Positions 51,508 to 60,222 of a stretch of 64,000 nucleotides of DNA are shown here, piece after piece (positions within the stretch are counted from its first letter, which is position 1; the number at the start of each line of letters is the position of its first letter). The stretch spans positions 1,741,001 to 1,805,000 of the forward strand of contig NZ_CP126080.1 of assembly GCF_030122805.1 (NCBI RefSeq), read 5' to 3'. Both the position numbers and the translations under genes were made by a program. Below the pieces are notes generated by a model. It was not told the origin of the DNA, ran no database searches, and worked only from the letters and a program-made list of their open reading frames with translations. This stretch comes from Mesobacillus sp. AQ2 (GTDB lineage Bacteria; Bacillota; Bacilli; Bacillales; Cytobacillaceae).

Positions 51508-52857
51508 ATGAGTAAAAAGAAGAATGTCAGGGATGCGGCAGTGCAGCTCCTGGAAACGATTGAAAAGAACCAGGCTTACAGCAATTTGCTCCTGAACAAT
51601 GCGATTGAAAAAAATGAAATCAGTCCGATTGATGTCGGCTTGCTGACTGAATTGGTATATGGTACTTTACAGCGTAAGATGACTCTTGATTTCTACCTTA
51701 AGCCATTTATCGAGAAAAATAAGAAATTGCAAACCTGGGTGGTCAATCTGCTTCGCATGACCGTTTACCAGATGGTGTATTTAGATAAAATACCAGACAG
51801 GGCAGCGATTTTTGAGGCAGTCGAAATTTCCAAGCGGCGAGGACATAAAGGCATTGCCAGCCTGGTGAACGGTGTTCTCCGCAGCATTCAGCGAAATGGA
51901 CTTCCTTCTCTGGATTCGATAACCGACCCTGCGGAAAGAATATCAGTAGAGACCAGCCACCCATTATGGTTAGTCAGAAGGTGGGTCGGCCAGTTCGGGA
52001 TTGAAAAGACGAGGGAAATGTGTGAAGTGAATCTGACTGCACCGCTGCAGACAGGAAGGGTCAATTTGACACGGATTTCCCGTGATGAATGCCTGGAATT
52101 GCTGGAAGAAGAAGGTTTCGAAGTAGAACCGAGCCCTATCTTGCCTGAAGCCATCAAATGCCTCCGAGGCAATCTTGCATCTTCAAAGGCATTTAAATAT
52201 GGCTTGTTGACAATTCAGGATGAGAGTTCTATGCTAGTTGCCCACGCACTTGGCATAGAGGAAGAAGAGGTAATCCTTGATGCATGTGCGGCCCCTGGGG
52301 GGAAATCCTCTCATATTGCAGAGAAACTCGGCAACAGCGGAAAAGTGATTTCACTGGATCTTCACGAGCATAAGGTCAAGCTGATTGCCCAGAATGCCGA
52401 GCGTCTTGGGCTTGAAAATATTGAAGCTCAAAAAATGGACAGTCGAGAGGCGGCACATCATTTCAAGCATGAATCGATTGACCGAGTTTTGCTCGATGCT
52501 CCTTGCTCAGGACTTGGCGTAATGAGACGGAAGCCTGACATGAAATATACGAAAAAAGAACAGGATCTCAGTCAGCTGAAATCAATCCAGCTCAGCCTTC
52601 TAGAATCTGTCGCGCCATTGCTTAAAGATGGCGGAACGCTTGTCTATAGCACTTGCACAGTAGACAGGGAAGAAAACCAGGAAGTAATAGAAATATTTTT
52701 ACGCGAGCATCCTGAATTCTCGGGAGATCCAACTCTTGCAGAAAGAATGCCAGAAGCAATCAGGCCATTGATCAATGGCTTCGATGTTCAGATTCTTCCA
52801 CAGGATTTTGGTTCTGATGGGTTTTATATTGCTTGTTTGAGAAAGAAGGTGGAATAA
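51508..52857 (+). CDS. rsmB: 16S rRNA (cytosine-967-C5) methyltransferase
   Basis: 449-residue Sun/RsmB enzyme. N-terminal NusB-like RNA-binding domain (about 1-140), then the SAM methyltransferase domain with [17 protein letters not shown], the first Cys of the [15 protein letters not shown] motif and the catalytic Cys in [12 protein letters not shown]. Starts 1 nt after fmt. Confidence 0.95.
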   Translation: MSKKKNVRDAAVQLLETIEKNQAYSNLLLNNAIEKNEISPIDVGLLTELVYGTLQRKMTLDFYLKPFIEKNKKLQTWVVNLLRMTVYQMVYLDKIPDRAAIFEAVEISKRRGHKGIASLVNGVLRSIQRNGLPSLDSITDPAERISVETSHPLWLVRRWVGQFGIEKTREMCEVNLTAPLQTGRVNLTRISRDECLELLEEEGFEVEPSPILPEAIKCLRGNLASSKAFKYGLLTIQDESSMLVAHALGIEEEEVILDACAAPGGKSSHIAEKLGNSGKVISLDLHEHKVKLIAQNAERLGLENIEAQKMDSREAAHHFKHESIDRVLLDAPCSGLGVMRRKPDMKYTKKEQDLSQLKSIQLSLLESVAPLLKDGGTLVYSTCTVDREENQEVIEIFLREHPEFSGDPTLAERMPEAIRPLINGFDVQILPQDFGSDGFYIACLRKKVE

Positions 52858-52858
52858 C

Positions 52859-53950
52859 ATGGAACAGGAAAAATCAACTAGAACACCAGCAACACAAGAA
52901 TCAGTCAAGAAATCCATTTATTCACTTCAGCTGCACGAACTGAAAGACTGGCTGAAGGAACAAGGAGAAAAGCCATTCAGGGCAGAACAAATTTATGACT
53001 GGCTCTACAAAAAGAGAGCAGCATCATTTGAGGATATGTCCAATCTGTCAAAGCCTTTAAGGGACAAGCTGGATCAGCATTTTGTGCTGACAACACTCAG
53101 CACGATCATCCAGCAGACATCATCTGACGGAACCATCAAATTCCTGTTTGAACTGCATGATGGAGTATCGATCGAGACGGTGCTTATGAGGCATGAATAT
53201 GGAAATTCAGTTTGTGTCACCACACAGGTGGGCTGCCGTATTGGATGTACATTCTGCGCTTCCACACTCGGCGGTTTAAAAAGGAATCTGGAAGCAGGAG
53301 AAATCGTTGCCCAGGTCGTAAAAGTACAACAGGCACTTGATGAGACAGATGAGAGAGTAAGCTCGATTGTCATCATGGGGATCGGCGAACCGTTTGATAA
53401 CTATGACAACATGCTTTCATTCCTGAAAATCATGAACCATGACAAAGGCATGAATATTGGAGCGCGCCATATTACCGTGTCTACAAGCGGAATCATTCCT
53501 AAGATTTATCAATTTGCGGATGAAAATATGCAAATCAACTTTGCGATTTCACTTCATGCTCCGAATACCGAGCTTCGAAGCAGATTGATGCCGATCAACC
53601 GAGCATACAAGCTTCCTGATCTAATGGATGCGGTCCGATATTATGTGAACAAAACCGGCCGCAGAATCAGCTTTGAATATGGTCTTTTTGGAGGAGTGAA
53701 TGATCAGGTTGAGCACGCAGAAGAGCTTGCCCAGCTGGTAAAAGGATTGAAATGCCATATCAATTTGATTCCGGTCAACTATGTACCTGAACGTGATTAC
53801 GTAAGAACACCTAAGAGCCAGATCTTCAAATTTGAACGCACTCTTCGCGACCGCGGAGTGAATGTAACGATTAGAAGAGAACAAGGGCATGACATTGAAG
53901 CAGCTTGCGGACAACTTCGGGCAAAAGAAAGAAAAGAAGAGACGAGGTGA
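52859..53950 (+). CDS. rlmN: 23S rRNA/tRNA adenine-C2 methyltransferase
   Basis: Radical SAM enzyme modifying 23S rRNA A2503 and some tRNAs, 363 residues. The [4Fe-4S] cysteines are Cys126, Cys130 and Cys133 (CRIGCTFC); [11 protein letters not shown] binds SAM; the second catalytic Cys near the end is in [10 protein letters not shown]. Lacks any sign of the Cfr variant context. Starts 1 nt after rsmB. Confidence 0.96.
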   Translation: MEQEKSTRTPATQESVKKSIYSLQLHELKDWLKEQGEKPFRAEQIYDWLYKKRAASFEDMSNLSKPLRDKLDQHFVLTTLSTIIQQTSSDGTIKFLFELHDGVSIETVLMRHEYGNSVCVTTQVGCRIGCTFCASTLGGLKRNLEAGEIVAQVVKVQQALDETDERVSSIVIMGIGEPFDNYDNMLSFLKIMNHDKGMNIGARHITVSTSGIIPKIYQFADENMQINFAISLHAPNTELRSRLMPINRAYKLPDLMDAVRYYVNKTGRRISFEYGLFGGVNDQVEHAEELAQLVKGLKCHINLIPVNYVPERDYVRTPKSQIFKFERTLRDRGVNVTIRREQGHDIEAACGQLRAKERKEETR

Positions 53951-53954
53951 CAAG

Positions 53955-54707
53955 ATGAAGGCTGTTTTCATGACAGACAGGGGAAAGGTCCGCCTGCATA
54001 ATGAAGACAATGGCGGCATCTTTATGAACCCTCACGGACAGCGCCTTGCCATCGTAGCAGATGGCATGGGCGGCCACCGTGCAGGAGATGTAGCCAGTGA
54101 AATGACAATCCAGCATCTAAAAGTTCTCTGGGAAACGTCAGCATTGATACATACAGCAGAAGAAGCGGAACAATGGCTGCAGGAATCTGTTGTACAGGTG
54201 AATCAGGAGATCTTTCAGCATTCATTGAATAATACGGAATGTGAAGGCATGGGCACAACAATTGTTGCCTCCATTTGCACGAATCTGTTCGCAACAGTGG
54301 TGAACATAGGAGACAGCCGCTGTTATTTACTGAATGAAACGGGATTCAAACAGCTGACAGAGGATCATTCTCTCGTCAATGAACTTGTACGTTCCGGACA
54401 AATTTCCAAAGAAGATGCAGAGCATCATCCTCGTAAAAATGTTCTATTAAGAGCCCTTGGAACAGAAGAATCAGTGGAGATGGACATTAAGACCATCATC
54501 TATGAAGAGTGAGATGTGCTGTTGCTTTGTTCGGATGGCCTTTCCAATAAAGTGAGCCAGGAAGAAATGGAAAGCATCCTGACAGACAATAATATGTCAC
54601 TGGAAGATAAAGCGGCAGAATTTATTAAAAGGGCCAATCAGTATGGCGGCGAAGATAATATAACTCTTGCAATCGTCGAATACAAGGAATTCAACGAGGG
54701 CAGGTGA
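53955..54707 (+). pseudogene. prpC: PP2C-type phosphatase PrpC, split by in-frame TGA
   Basis: Mn2+-dependent Ser/Thr phosphatase, partner of PrkC. The reading frame from ATG 53955 (GAGGTG 6 nt upstream) runs through VADGMGGH, GMGTTIVA, GDSRCYLL and TEDHSLVNELV, then meets TGA at 54510-54512 (codon 186). The same frame continues at once with DVLLLCSDGLSNK and GGEDNIT, completing a 250-codon gene of normal length. Homologues have Gly-Asp here (EPGDKLLLCSDG in B. subtilis), so a single GGA-to-TGA change explains it. A 185-residue product would lose metal-binding aspartates. A GTG at 54516 with GAAGAG 6 nt before could allow a second piece to be made. Sequencing error, pseudogene, readthrough or split gene are all possible. 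Confidence 0.8.
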
Positions 54708-54712
54708 AAAAT

Positions 54713-56665
54713 ATGATCATCGGAAAAAGAATCAGCGGTCGTTATAAAATCAAGGATATGATTGGCGGCGGAGGTATGGCGAATGTCTATCTTGCCCATG
54801 ATATGATCCTTGACAGGGATGTTGCGGTCAAAATGCTCCGTCTTGATTTTGCCAATGATGATGAATTCATCCGCAGGTTCCATAGAGAGGCACAATCTGC
54901 AACGAGTCTGGCCCATCAGAACATCGTCAGTATATATGATGTCGGTGAAGAGGATGGTCTATACTATATTGTGATGGAATATGTCGATGGCCAAACACTG
55001 AAGCAATACATACAGCAGCATGCACCCGTTCCTGTTGAAGAAGCCCTAGACATCATGAAGCAGCTGACATCTGCTATCTCTCATGCCCATCACAATCATA
55101 TTGTCCACCGTGATATCAAGCCGCATAATATTTTGGTAGACAGCAGCGGTACAGTGAAGATCACAGACTTTGGCATTGCGATGGCATTGAGTGCAACGAG
55201 CATCACCCAGACGAATTCTGTGCTTGGATCTGTGCATTACCTGTCACCAGAACAGGCCAGAGGCGGCATGGCAAATAAAAAATCGGATATTTATTCAATC
55301 GGGATCGTCATGTTCGAATTATTGACAGGCAGACTCCCTTTTTCAGGTGAATCAGCCGTTTCGATCGCATTGAAGCATCTTCAATCAGAAACACCTTCAT
55401 TAAAAAGGTGGAATCCGCAAATTCCACAGAGCGTAGAGAATATCGTGCTTAAGGCCACTGCGAAAGATCCTTTCCATCGATATGACAATGTCGATGAAAT
55501 GGAAGATGATCTAAGGACAGCACTTGACAGCAAGCGTCTGAATGAGAGCAAGTTTGTGATTCCTGAGGACGATGAAGCAACCAAAGCAATCCCTATCATA
55601 ACGAATGACCGGCCTTATCATAATCTTGATGAAACCATTATTCGCAAAGATGCTTTAGACTCCATGGATCAGCCATCAAAGGATAAACCTGTGAAGAAGA
55701 AGAAAAAGAAATGGCCAGTGATTTTAACTGTTTTGTTTTTGCTCATACTGACTGCGGGTATTGTCATGGTGACAATGGGGCCAGATCTTTTTGGGCCAAA
55801 GGATAAGGAAGTGCCGGATGTAAGTGGCATGGAAGTAGAAGAAGCAGTCGCTGAACTCATGTCTGCAGGTTTTATTATTGGGGACAAAAAAGAGATTAGC
55901 GATGAAGAGATCGAAGAAGGAAATGTCATCAGAACAAATCCGAAAGCCGGTAAGATGATAAAAGAGGGAAATAAAATTGATCTTTATATCAGTACTGGCA
56001 AAGAAGAAATAGAGTTATCGGATTATACCGACAGGGCCTACGATGATGTCGTCAAACTGCTTGAAGGTAAAGGCTTCAAAGATATCAAAAAAACCGAAGA
56101 GCATGATGATAGCGAGCCTGGGACTATTCTGGAACAATATCCTCCTGGTGGGGAGTCTGTTGTCCCCGAGGACACAACTTTGGAATTCAAGGTCAGCATG
56201 GGTCCTGAATTGGTAACTCTGGGTGATTTAAAAGAATACAACCAGAGAAATCTCGATCTTTATGCTGACACCACTGGGCTTGTTGTTGAAAGTACGGAGG
56301 GTTTTCATGATACCATACCGGCCGGATTGGTTATATCCCAAAAACCTGAAGCGGGAACTCAACTGCCGCCAGGAAGTAAGGTAAGTGTCGTCATTTCAAA
56401 AGGACCGGAACCTGTTCCGAAAGAAAAGACGATTGAAATTAACGTACCATACCAGCCTAAAGAAGAAGGCGTTCCACAGGAACTCAAAATCTATATGAAT
56501 GATGTAAACCATACAGATGAAGCTCCAGTAGATACGATTGAAATCACAGAGGACACAATGATTAGCCTTGATTTCCTAATTGCGCCTGGCAAACAGGGTG
56601 AGTATCGAATTCTGCGGGATGGAGAAATCTTTGACAGTGGCAGCGTTGATTATCCAGAAGACTAA
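54713..56665 (+). CDS. prkC: PASTA-domain Ser/Thr protein kinase PrkC
   Basis: Membrane kinase sensing muropeptides/lipid II, acting in germination and wall metabolism. 650 residues: kinase domain (GGGGMANVYLAHD loop, Lys40, HRDIKPHN with catalytic Asp134, DFGIA, SPEQARGG), juxtamembrane linker with possible phospho-sites (DDEATKAIPI), one TM segment (WPVILTVLFLLILTAGIVMV) and three extracellular PASTA repeats (from about 360 to 570), then a C-terminal Ig-like part. ATG 54713 follows GGCAGGTG by 6 nt. Reads from the interrupted prpC with only 5 nt between. Confidence 0.96.
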   Translation: MIIGKRISGRYKIKDMIGGGGMANVYLAHDMILDRDVAVKMLRLDFANDDEFIRRFHREAQSATSLAHQNIVSIYDVGEEDGLYYIVMEYVDGQTLKQYIQQHAPVPVEEALDIMKQLTSAISHAHHNHIVHRDIKPHNILVDSSGTVKITDFGIAMALSATSITQTNSVLGSVHYLSPEQARGGMANKKSDIYSIGIVMFELLTGRLPFSGESAVSIALKHLQSETPSLKRWNPQIPQSVENIVLKATAKDPFHRYDNVDEMEDDLRTALDSKRLNESKFVIPEDDEATKAIPIITNDRPYHNLDETIIRKDALDSMDQPSKDKPVKKKKKKWPVILTVLFLLILTAGIVMVTMGPDLFGPKDKEVPDVSGMEVEEAVAELMSAGFIIGDKKEISDEEIEEGNVIRTNPKAGKMIKEGNKIDLYISTGKEEIELSDYTDRAYDDVVKLLEGKGFKDIKKTEEHDDSEPGTILEQYPPGGESVVPEDTTLEFKVSMGPELVTLGDLKEYNQRNLDLYADTTGLVVESTEGFHDTIPAGLVISQKPEAGTQLPPGSKVSVVISKGPEPVPKEKTIEINVPYQPKEEGVPQELKIYMNDVNHTDEAPVDTIEITEDTMISLDFLIAPGKQGEYRILRDGEIFDSGSVDYPED

Positions 56666-56683
56666 CAGACAGGGAGTGTTGCT

Positions 56684-57565
56684 ATGCCTGAGGGCAAAAT
56701 TATCAAGGCGCTGAGCGGTTTTTATTATGTTGCCAATGAGGACGGTATAGTGCAATGCCGCGGCAGGGGGGTTTTCCGCAAGAATAAGGTTACACCCCTT
56801 GTTGGTGACGAGGTGGTTTATCAGGCTGAAAATGACACGGAAGGTTATATCCTGGAAGTCAAGGACCGGAAAAATGAGCTGGTCCGTCCGCCGATTGCGA
56901 ATGTAGACCAGGCCATCCTTGTTTTTTCTGCTGTTGAACCTGGATTCAGTACAACCTTGCTCGACCGGTTTTTGGTTCTTGTTGAGTATAACCACATTGA
57001 GCCCCTCATCTGCATTACGAAAATGGATTTGACCAATGAAGAGGAAAAATCACGTCTCGAGGAATATGCAGAAGATTATCGGAAGGCAGGCTATGAGGTT
57101 ATTTTTACATCCTCTGAAACTTCAGAAGGTCTGGAAAAGCTGAGGCCGCATATTGAAGGTAAGATTTCTGTCTTTGCCGGTCAGTCAGGGGTCGGGAAGT
57201 CATCCCTGCTCAATGCAATCAGGCCGGATCTCGAGTTGAAAACCGATGATATATCCTCCCATTTGGGAAGGGGCAAGCATACAACAAGGCACGTAGAGCT
57301 GATTACGATTAACAATGGGCTAGTTGCTGACACTCCAGGATTCAGTTCTCTGGAATTCACAGAGATTGAAACGGAAGAGCTGAATTCATGCTTCCCTGAT
57401 ATTGCTGAGTTCAGTGAGAATTGCAAGTTCCGCGGCTGTCTTCACATGGCGGAGCCTAAATGTGGGGTCAAGGCAGCAGTTGAGTCAGGAATTCTGCCTG
57501 AATACAGGTATGAGCACTATAAAGACTTTTTGTTAGAAATCAAAGATAGAAAGCCGAGGTATTAA
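56684..57565 (+). CDS. rsgA: Small ribosomal subunit biogenesis GTPase RsgA
   Basis: Circularly permuted GTPase (CpgA/YloQ), 293 residues, that checks late 30S assembly. OB-fold first (about 1-70), then G4 TKMD, G1 GQSGVGKSS at 166-174, G3 DTPGFSSL, and a C-terminal zinc knuckle C-x5-C-x-H-x5-C (CKFRGCLHMAEPKC). In B. subtilis it is a substrate of PrkC, encoded just upstream. Confidence 0.96.
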   Translation: MPEGKIIKALSGFYYVANEDGIVQCRGRGVFRKNKVTPLVGDEVVYQAENDTEGYILEVKDRKNELVRPPIANVDQAILVFSAVEPGFSTTLLDRFLVLVEYNHIEPLICITKMDLTNEEEKSRLEEYAEDYRKAGYEVIFTSSETSEGLEKLRPHIEGKISVFAGQSGVGKSSLLNAIRPDLELKTDDISSHLGRGKHTTRHVELITINNGLVADTPGFSSLEFTEIETEELNSCFPDIAEFSENCKFRGCLHMAEPKCGVKAAVESGILPEYRYEHYKDFLLEIKDRKPRY

Positions 57566-57568
57566 ATC

Positions 57569-58213
57569 ATGGTTAAGATCGCACCTTCAATCTTATCGGC
57601 AGACTTTGCCCGACTTGGCGAAGAAATAAAGGATGTCGAGCGCGGTGGGGCCGATTATATACATGTGGATGTAATGGATGGGCATTTCGTGCCGAATATC
57701 ACGATCGGGTCTCTGATTGTCGAGGCAATCAGGCCGGTTACAAAGCTTCCGCTTGACGTTCACCTGATGATCGAGAACCCGGACCAATATATCGAAGCAT
57801 TTGCCAAGGCAGGGGCCGATTATATCACTGTCCATGTGGAAGCATGCAGGCATCTGCATAGGACCATACAATTGATTAAATCGACAGGGGTCAAGGCAGG
57901 CGTCGTCTTGAACCCTGCTACACCAGTTGATAGCCTGAAGCACATAATCGAGGATGTTGATATGGTCCTGCTTATGTCTGTTAATCCTGGATTTGGCGGT
58001 CAGAAGTTCATCTCTTCGGTCCTTCCAAAAATCAGGCAGGTTAAAGAACTTGCTGATTCACTAAATCCAGACCTGGAAATAGAGGTTGACGGCGGCGTGA
58101 ACGAGGAAACAGCCAAGCTTGTAATTGAAGCAGGGGCCAATGTTCTGGTGGCGGGTTCAGCAGTCTTCAATAAAGAAGACAGGGAAGCCGCAATCGCCAG
58201 CTTGAGACCATAA
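57569..58213 (+). CDS. rpe: Ribulose-phosphate 3-epimerase
   Basis: TIM-barrel pentose phosphate enzyme, 214 residues. Motifs [27 protein letters not shown] with metal His/Asp, [20 protein letters not shown] and EVDGGVN, then VAGSAVF for phosphate binding. 3 nt after rsgA. Confidence 0.96.
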   Translation: MVKIAPSILSADFARLGEEIKDVERGGADYIHVDVMDGHFVPNITIGSLIVEAIRPVTKLPLDVHLMIENPDQYIEAFAKAGADYITVHVEACRHLHRTIQLIKSTGVKAGVVLNPATPVDSLKHIIEDVDMVLLMSVNPGFGGQKFISSVLPKIRQVKELADSLNPDLEIEVDGGVNEETAKLVIEAGANVLVAGSAVFNKEDREAAIASLRP

Positions 58214-58249
58214 AGAAAAGCCAGCCTTGCAGAGGCTGGCTTTTCTTCA
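58214..58249 (+). terminator. Terminator after rpe
   Basis: Perfect 13-bp stem AGAAAAGCCAGCC (58214-58226) / GGCTGGCTTTTCT (58234-58246), with only a short, mixed T stretch. It separates rpe from thiN. Confidence 0.75.
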
Positions 58250-58283
58250 ATAAGTGGAATCCAGAAACAAAGGAGATTTTTTA

Positions 58284-58931
58284 ATGAGAATTAATTTGGT
58301 TGCCGGTGGACCGCGGTACATGATACCAGATTTCCATCTCTATGAAGAGGAAAACGTGGTTTGGATCGGGATCGATAGGGGTGTATTCTATTTATTAGAA
58401 GCAGGATTAAATCCCGCAGCAGCATTTGGCGATTTTGATTCCGTTTCCGAAGGAGAAATGGAAAACATTGAAAAGACGGTTGCTGACCTGAAGAAATTCA
58501 AGCCGGAAAAAGATGAGACAGATATGGAGCTGGCTCTAAATTGGGCCCTTGACCAGCACCCGGAGTCAATCACCATTTTCGGGGCGACAGGGGGGCGCCT
58601 TGACCATTTGATGGCCAATATCCAGCTGCTGGTCAGGCCTCTTGAGAAGGATGATTTTGTACACATCCAGATCATTGATACCCAGAATATCTTATATATA
58701 AAAAAACCAGGATGCTATACAGTTAACCCAAATGATGATTTTAAGTACATTTCCTTCCTTCCAATCACACCGTCTGTATCCGGACTGTCACTTGAAAATT
58801 TTAAATACCCGTTAATTGATTGTCATATTCCAATGGGCTCGACACTATGTATTAGTAATGAACTTATTAGAGGTCATGGTACTTTTTCTTTTTCCGAAGG
58901 CATATTATTAGTAGTAAGGAGCAAGGATTGA
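58284..58931 (+). CDS. thiN: Thiamine pyrophosphokinase
   Basis: Makes thiamine diphosphate from thiamine and ATP. 215 residues: VAGGPRYMIPD at the start, GIDRGVFYLLEAG, FGDFDSVSEGE, KDETDMELAL and FGATGGRLDHLMANIQLL, the last two with substrate and metal residues. ATG 58284 follows AAAGGAGA. No TPP riboswitch sequence is visible in the short leader. Confidence 0.94.
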   Translation: MRINLVAGGPRYMIPDFHLYEEENVVWIGIDRGVFYLLEAGLNPAAAFGDFDSVSEGEMENIEKTVADLKKFKPEKDETDMELALNWALDQHPESITIFGATGGRLDHLMANIQLLVRPLEKDDFVHIQIIDTQNILYIKKPGCYTVNPNDDFKYISFLPITPSVSGLSLENFKYPLIDCHIPMGSTLCISNELIRGHGTFSFSEGILLVVRSKD

Positions 58932-58953
58932 GATGTCTTCATTTAGCTCAGGG

Positions 58954-58988
58954 TTCTTTTCAGCAATATGATTTCTTCCCCTGAAAAG
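58954..58988 (+). other. Inverted repeat after thiN
   Basis: CTTTTCAG (58956-58963) and CTGAAAAG (58981-58988) with a 17-nt loop in the thiN-spoVM gap. No T-run follows, so it is a doubtful terminator. The rest of the gap up to 59068 shows only the spoVM ribosome binding site; no clean sigma-E promoter was found. Confidence 0.35.
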
Positions 58989-59068
58989 AGCAAATTTTGT
59001 ATACCCGGGAATATACTATAGGGATACAGAAAGAAGACTGTTTGCGAGAGATGGTGAGGAGGGACGGT

Positions 59069-59149
59069 ATGAGATTCTATACAATCAAACTGCCTAGATT
59101 TTTGGGTGGCCTCGTACGGGCGATGTTAGGTGCATTTAAGAAGGATTAA
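59069..59149 (+). CDS. spoVM: Stage V sporulation protein M
   Basis: 26-residue amphipathic peptide (begins MRFYTIKLPRFLGG, ends GAFKKD) that recognises the convex forespore membrane and anchors SpoIVA for coat assembly; it also inhibits FtsH. Differs from my recollection of B. subtilis SpoVM (MKFYTIKLPKFLGG start) only in a few conservative positions, and keeps Pro9. GAGGAGGGA lies just before the ATG. Position between thiN and rpmB is as in B. subtilis. Confidence 0.96.
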   Translation: MRFYTIKLPRFLGGLVRAMLGAFKKD

Positions 59150-59202
59150 AAACCATTTAGTATGGAGTAATCAAAGATTGAAAACCGATATGCAAGCATT
59201 TG

Positions 59203-59236
59203 GCACCCTGGTTACGGGGTGCTATTATTTTTTCAT
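59203..59236 (+). terminator. Terminator after spoVM
   Basis: GCACCC-type stem, 59203-59208 with 59217-59222 (GGGTGC), followed by TATTATTTTTT. Confidence 0.7.
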
Positions 59237-59281
59237 GAATTGGGCAGAATGAACAGAAGGACGGACGGTGAGTGTTCAGGC

Positions 59282-59310
59282 AATAAAAAAAGGCACCCTT
59301 TATGGATGCC
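59282..59310 (-). terminator. Terminator of rpmB (minus strand)
   Basis: Read on the minus strand: GGCATCC (59310-59304), loop ATAAA, GGGTGCC (59298-59292), then T7. It lies about 50 nt after the rpmB stop. Confidence 0.85.
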
Positions 59311-59362
59311 ATGCAGCTCACTTCCGGCTGCTGGAGCCAGGCAGCAAGTCTGCGGTTTTTAA

Positions 59363-59551
59363 TTAAACGCGTTCAACTTTACCTGATCTTAGAGCTCTTG
59401 CAGATACCCAAACACGCTTTGGCTTACCGTCTACAAGAATACGTACTTTTTGAAGGTTAGCACCCCATGTACGCTTGTTAGCGTTCATTGCGTGGGAGCG
59501 TGCGTTACCAGAACGAGTTGATTTACCAGTTACTACACATTTACGTGGCAT
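59363..59551 (-). CDS. rpmB: 50S ribosomal protein L28
   Basis: 62-residue bL28: [25 protein letters not shown] is the typical start, then [13 protein letters not shown] and [15 protein letters not shown] single Cys near the start means the zinc-free form. AGGAGGG lies before the start on the minus strand. Divergent from the asp23-family gene and convergent with spoVM. Confidence 0.97.
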   Translation of the reverse strand: MPRKCVVTGKSTRSGNARSHAMNANKRTWGANLQKVRILVDGKPKRVWVSARALRSGKVERV

Positions 59552-59661
59552 ATGATTTCCCTCCTAACTGACAGAGCTGTTACTATTTTTTGCTGCAATT
59601 ATTTGCATATCGTCAGAATTGCGAATGAAACAGGACAACCTTTTCTCTGACATACTTTAAT

Positions 59662-59690
59662 AATTTATCATAGAAATTTCCCATTTGCAA
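59662..59690 (-). promoter_or_regulatory. Candidate promoter of rpmB
   Basis: On the minus strand TTGCAA (59690-59685), a 17-nt spacer and TAAATT (59667-59662). Each box matches four of six consensus positions. Start would be about 110 nt before the rpmB ATG. Confidence 0.35.
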
Positions 59691-59722
59691 TACTTCCGGC
59701 AAAAGCTATAAAGAAAAAAACC

Positions 59723-59752
59723 TTGACATATAGTTCAGATTCTTGCTGAATA
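59723..59752 (+). promoter_or_regulatory. Candidate promoter of the asp23-fakA pair
   Basis: Perfect TTGACA (59723-59728), 18-nt spacer and TGAATA (59747-59752). Start near 59759, about 85 nt before the ATG at 59845. Confidence 0.45.
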
Positions 59753-59844
59753 ATAAAGGGAAGTGCAGAATAACTTTAAAAATTGATTGGCTTATAGTAA
59801 AATAACTGTAGCATAATGCTATTTTTCCAAAGGGGGAACGAATC

Positions 59845-60207
59845 ATGTCCATCGAGCTAAAAACGAAGTACGGACAAATTGATATATCAAATGATGTCAT
59901 TGCAACAATTGCAGGCGGTGCAGCAGTTGATTGTTATGGTATTGTCGGGATGGCTTCTAAGAATCAGATCAAGGACGGATTAACAGATATCCTGCGCAGG
60001 GAGAATTTTACCCGCGGAGTCATCGTTCGCCAGGAAAATGACGAAGTACATATCGATATGTATATTATTGTGAGCTATGGGACGAAAATTTCCGAGGTTG
60101 CCCACAATGTCCAATCAAAGGTTAAGTACACCCTTGATAAAACAGTCGGGCTGGCTGTTGACTCGGTCAATATTTACGTTCAAGGAGTTCGTGTAACGAA
60201 CCCGTAA
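59845..60207 (+). CDS. yloU: Asp23/YloU-family envelope stress response protein
   Basis: 120-residue Asp23 (DUF322) protein; relatives gather at the membrane and act in envelope stress. Motifs: GQIDISNDVIATIAGGAAVDCYGIVGMAS, then a VDMYIIVSYGTKI-type strand and VQSKVKYTLDKTVGL. GGGGGA precedes the ATG. Followed 15 nt later by fakA, a stable pairing in Bacillota; the functional link is not known. Confidence 0.93.
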   Translation: MSIELKTKYGQIDISNDVIATIAGGAAVDCYGIVGMASKNQIKDGLTDILRRENFTRGVIVRQENDEVHIDMYIIVSYGTKISEVAHNVQSKVKYTLDKTVGLAVDSVNIYVQGVRVTNP

Positions 60208-60222
60208 GAGGAGGAAAGATTT

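Noticed and set aside
54516..54707. Separate small gene after prpC
   Set aside because: Same frame as prpC and encodes its conserved C-terminal PP2C motifs; treated as part of the interrupted gene.
58214..58283. TPP riboswitch before thiN
   Set aside because: The 70-nt leader is mostly the rpe terminator and shows no THI-box sequence.
58996..59030. Sigma-E promoter before spoVM (TATACC and GATACA)
   Set aside because: Spacing of about 20 nt between ATA cores is outside the usual range; boxes match poorly.
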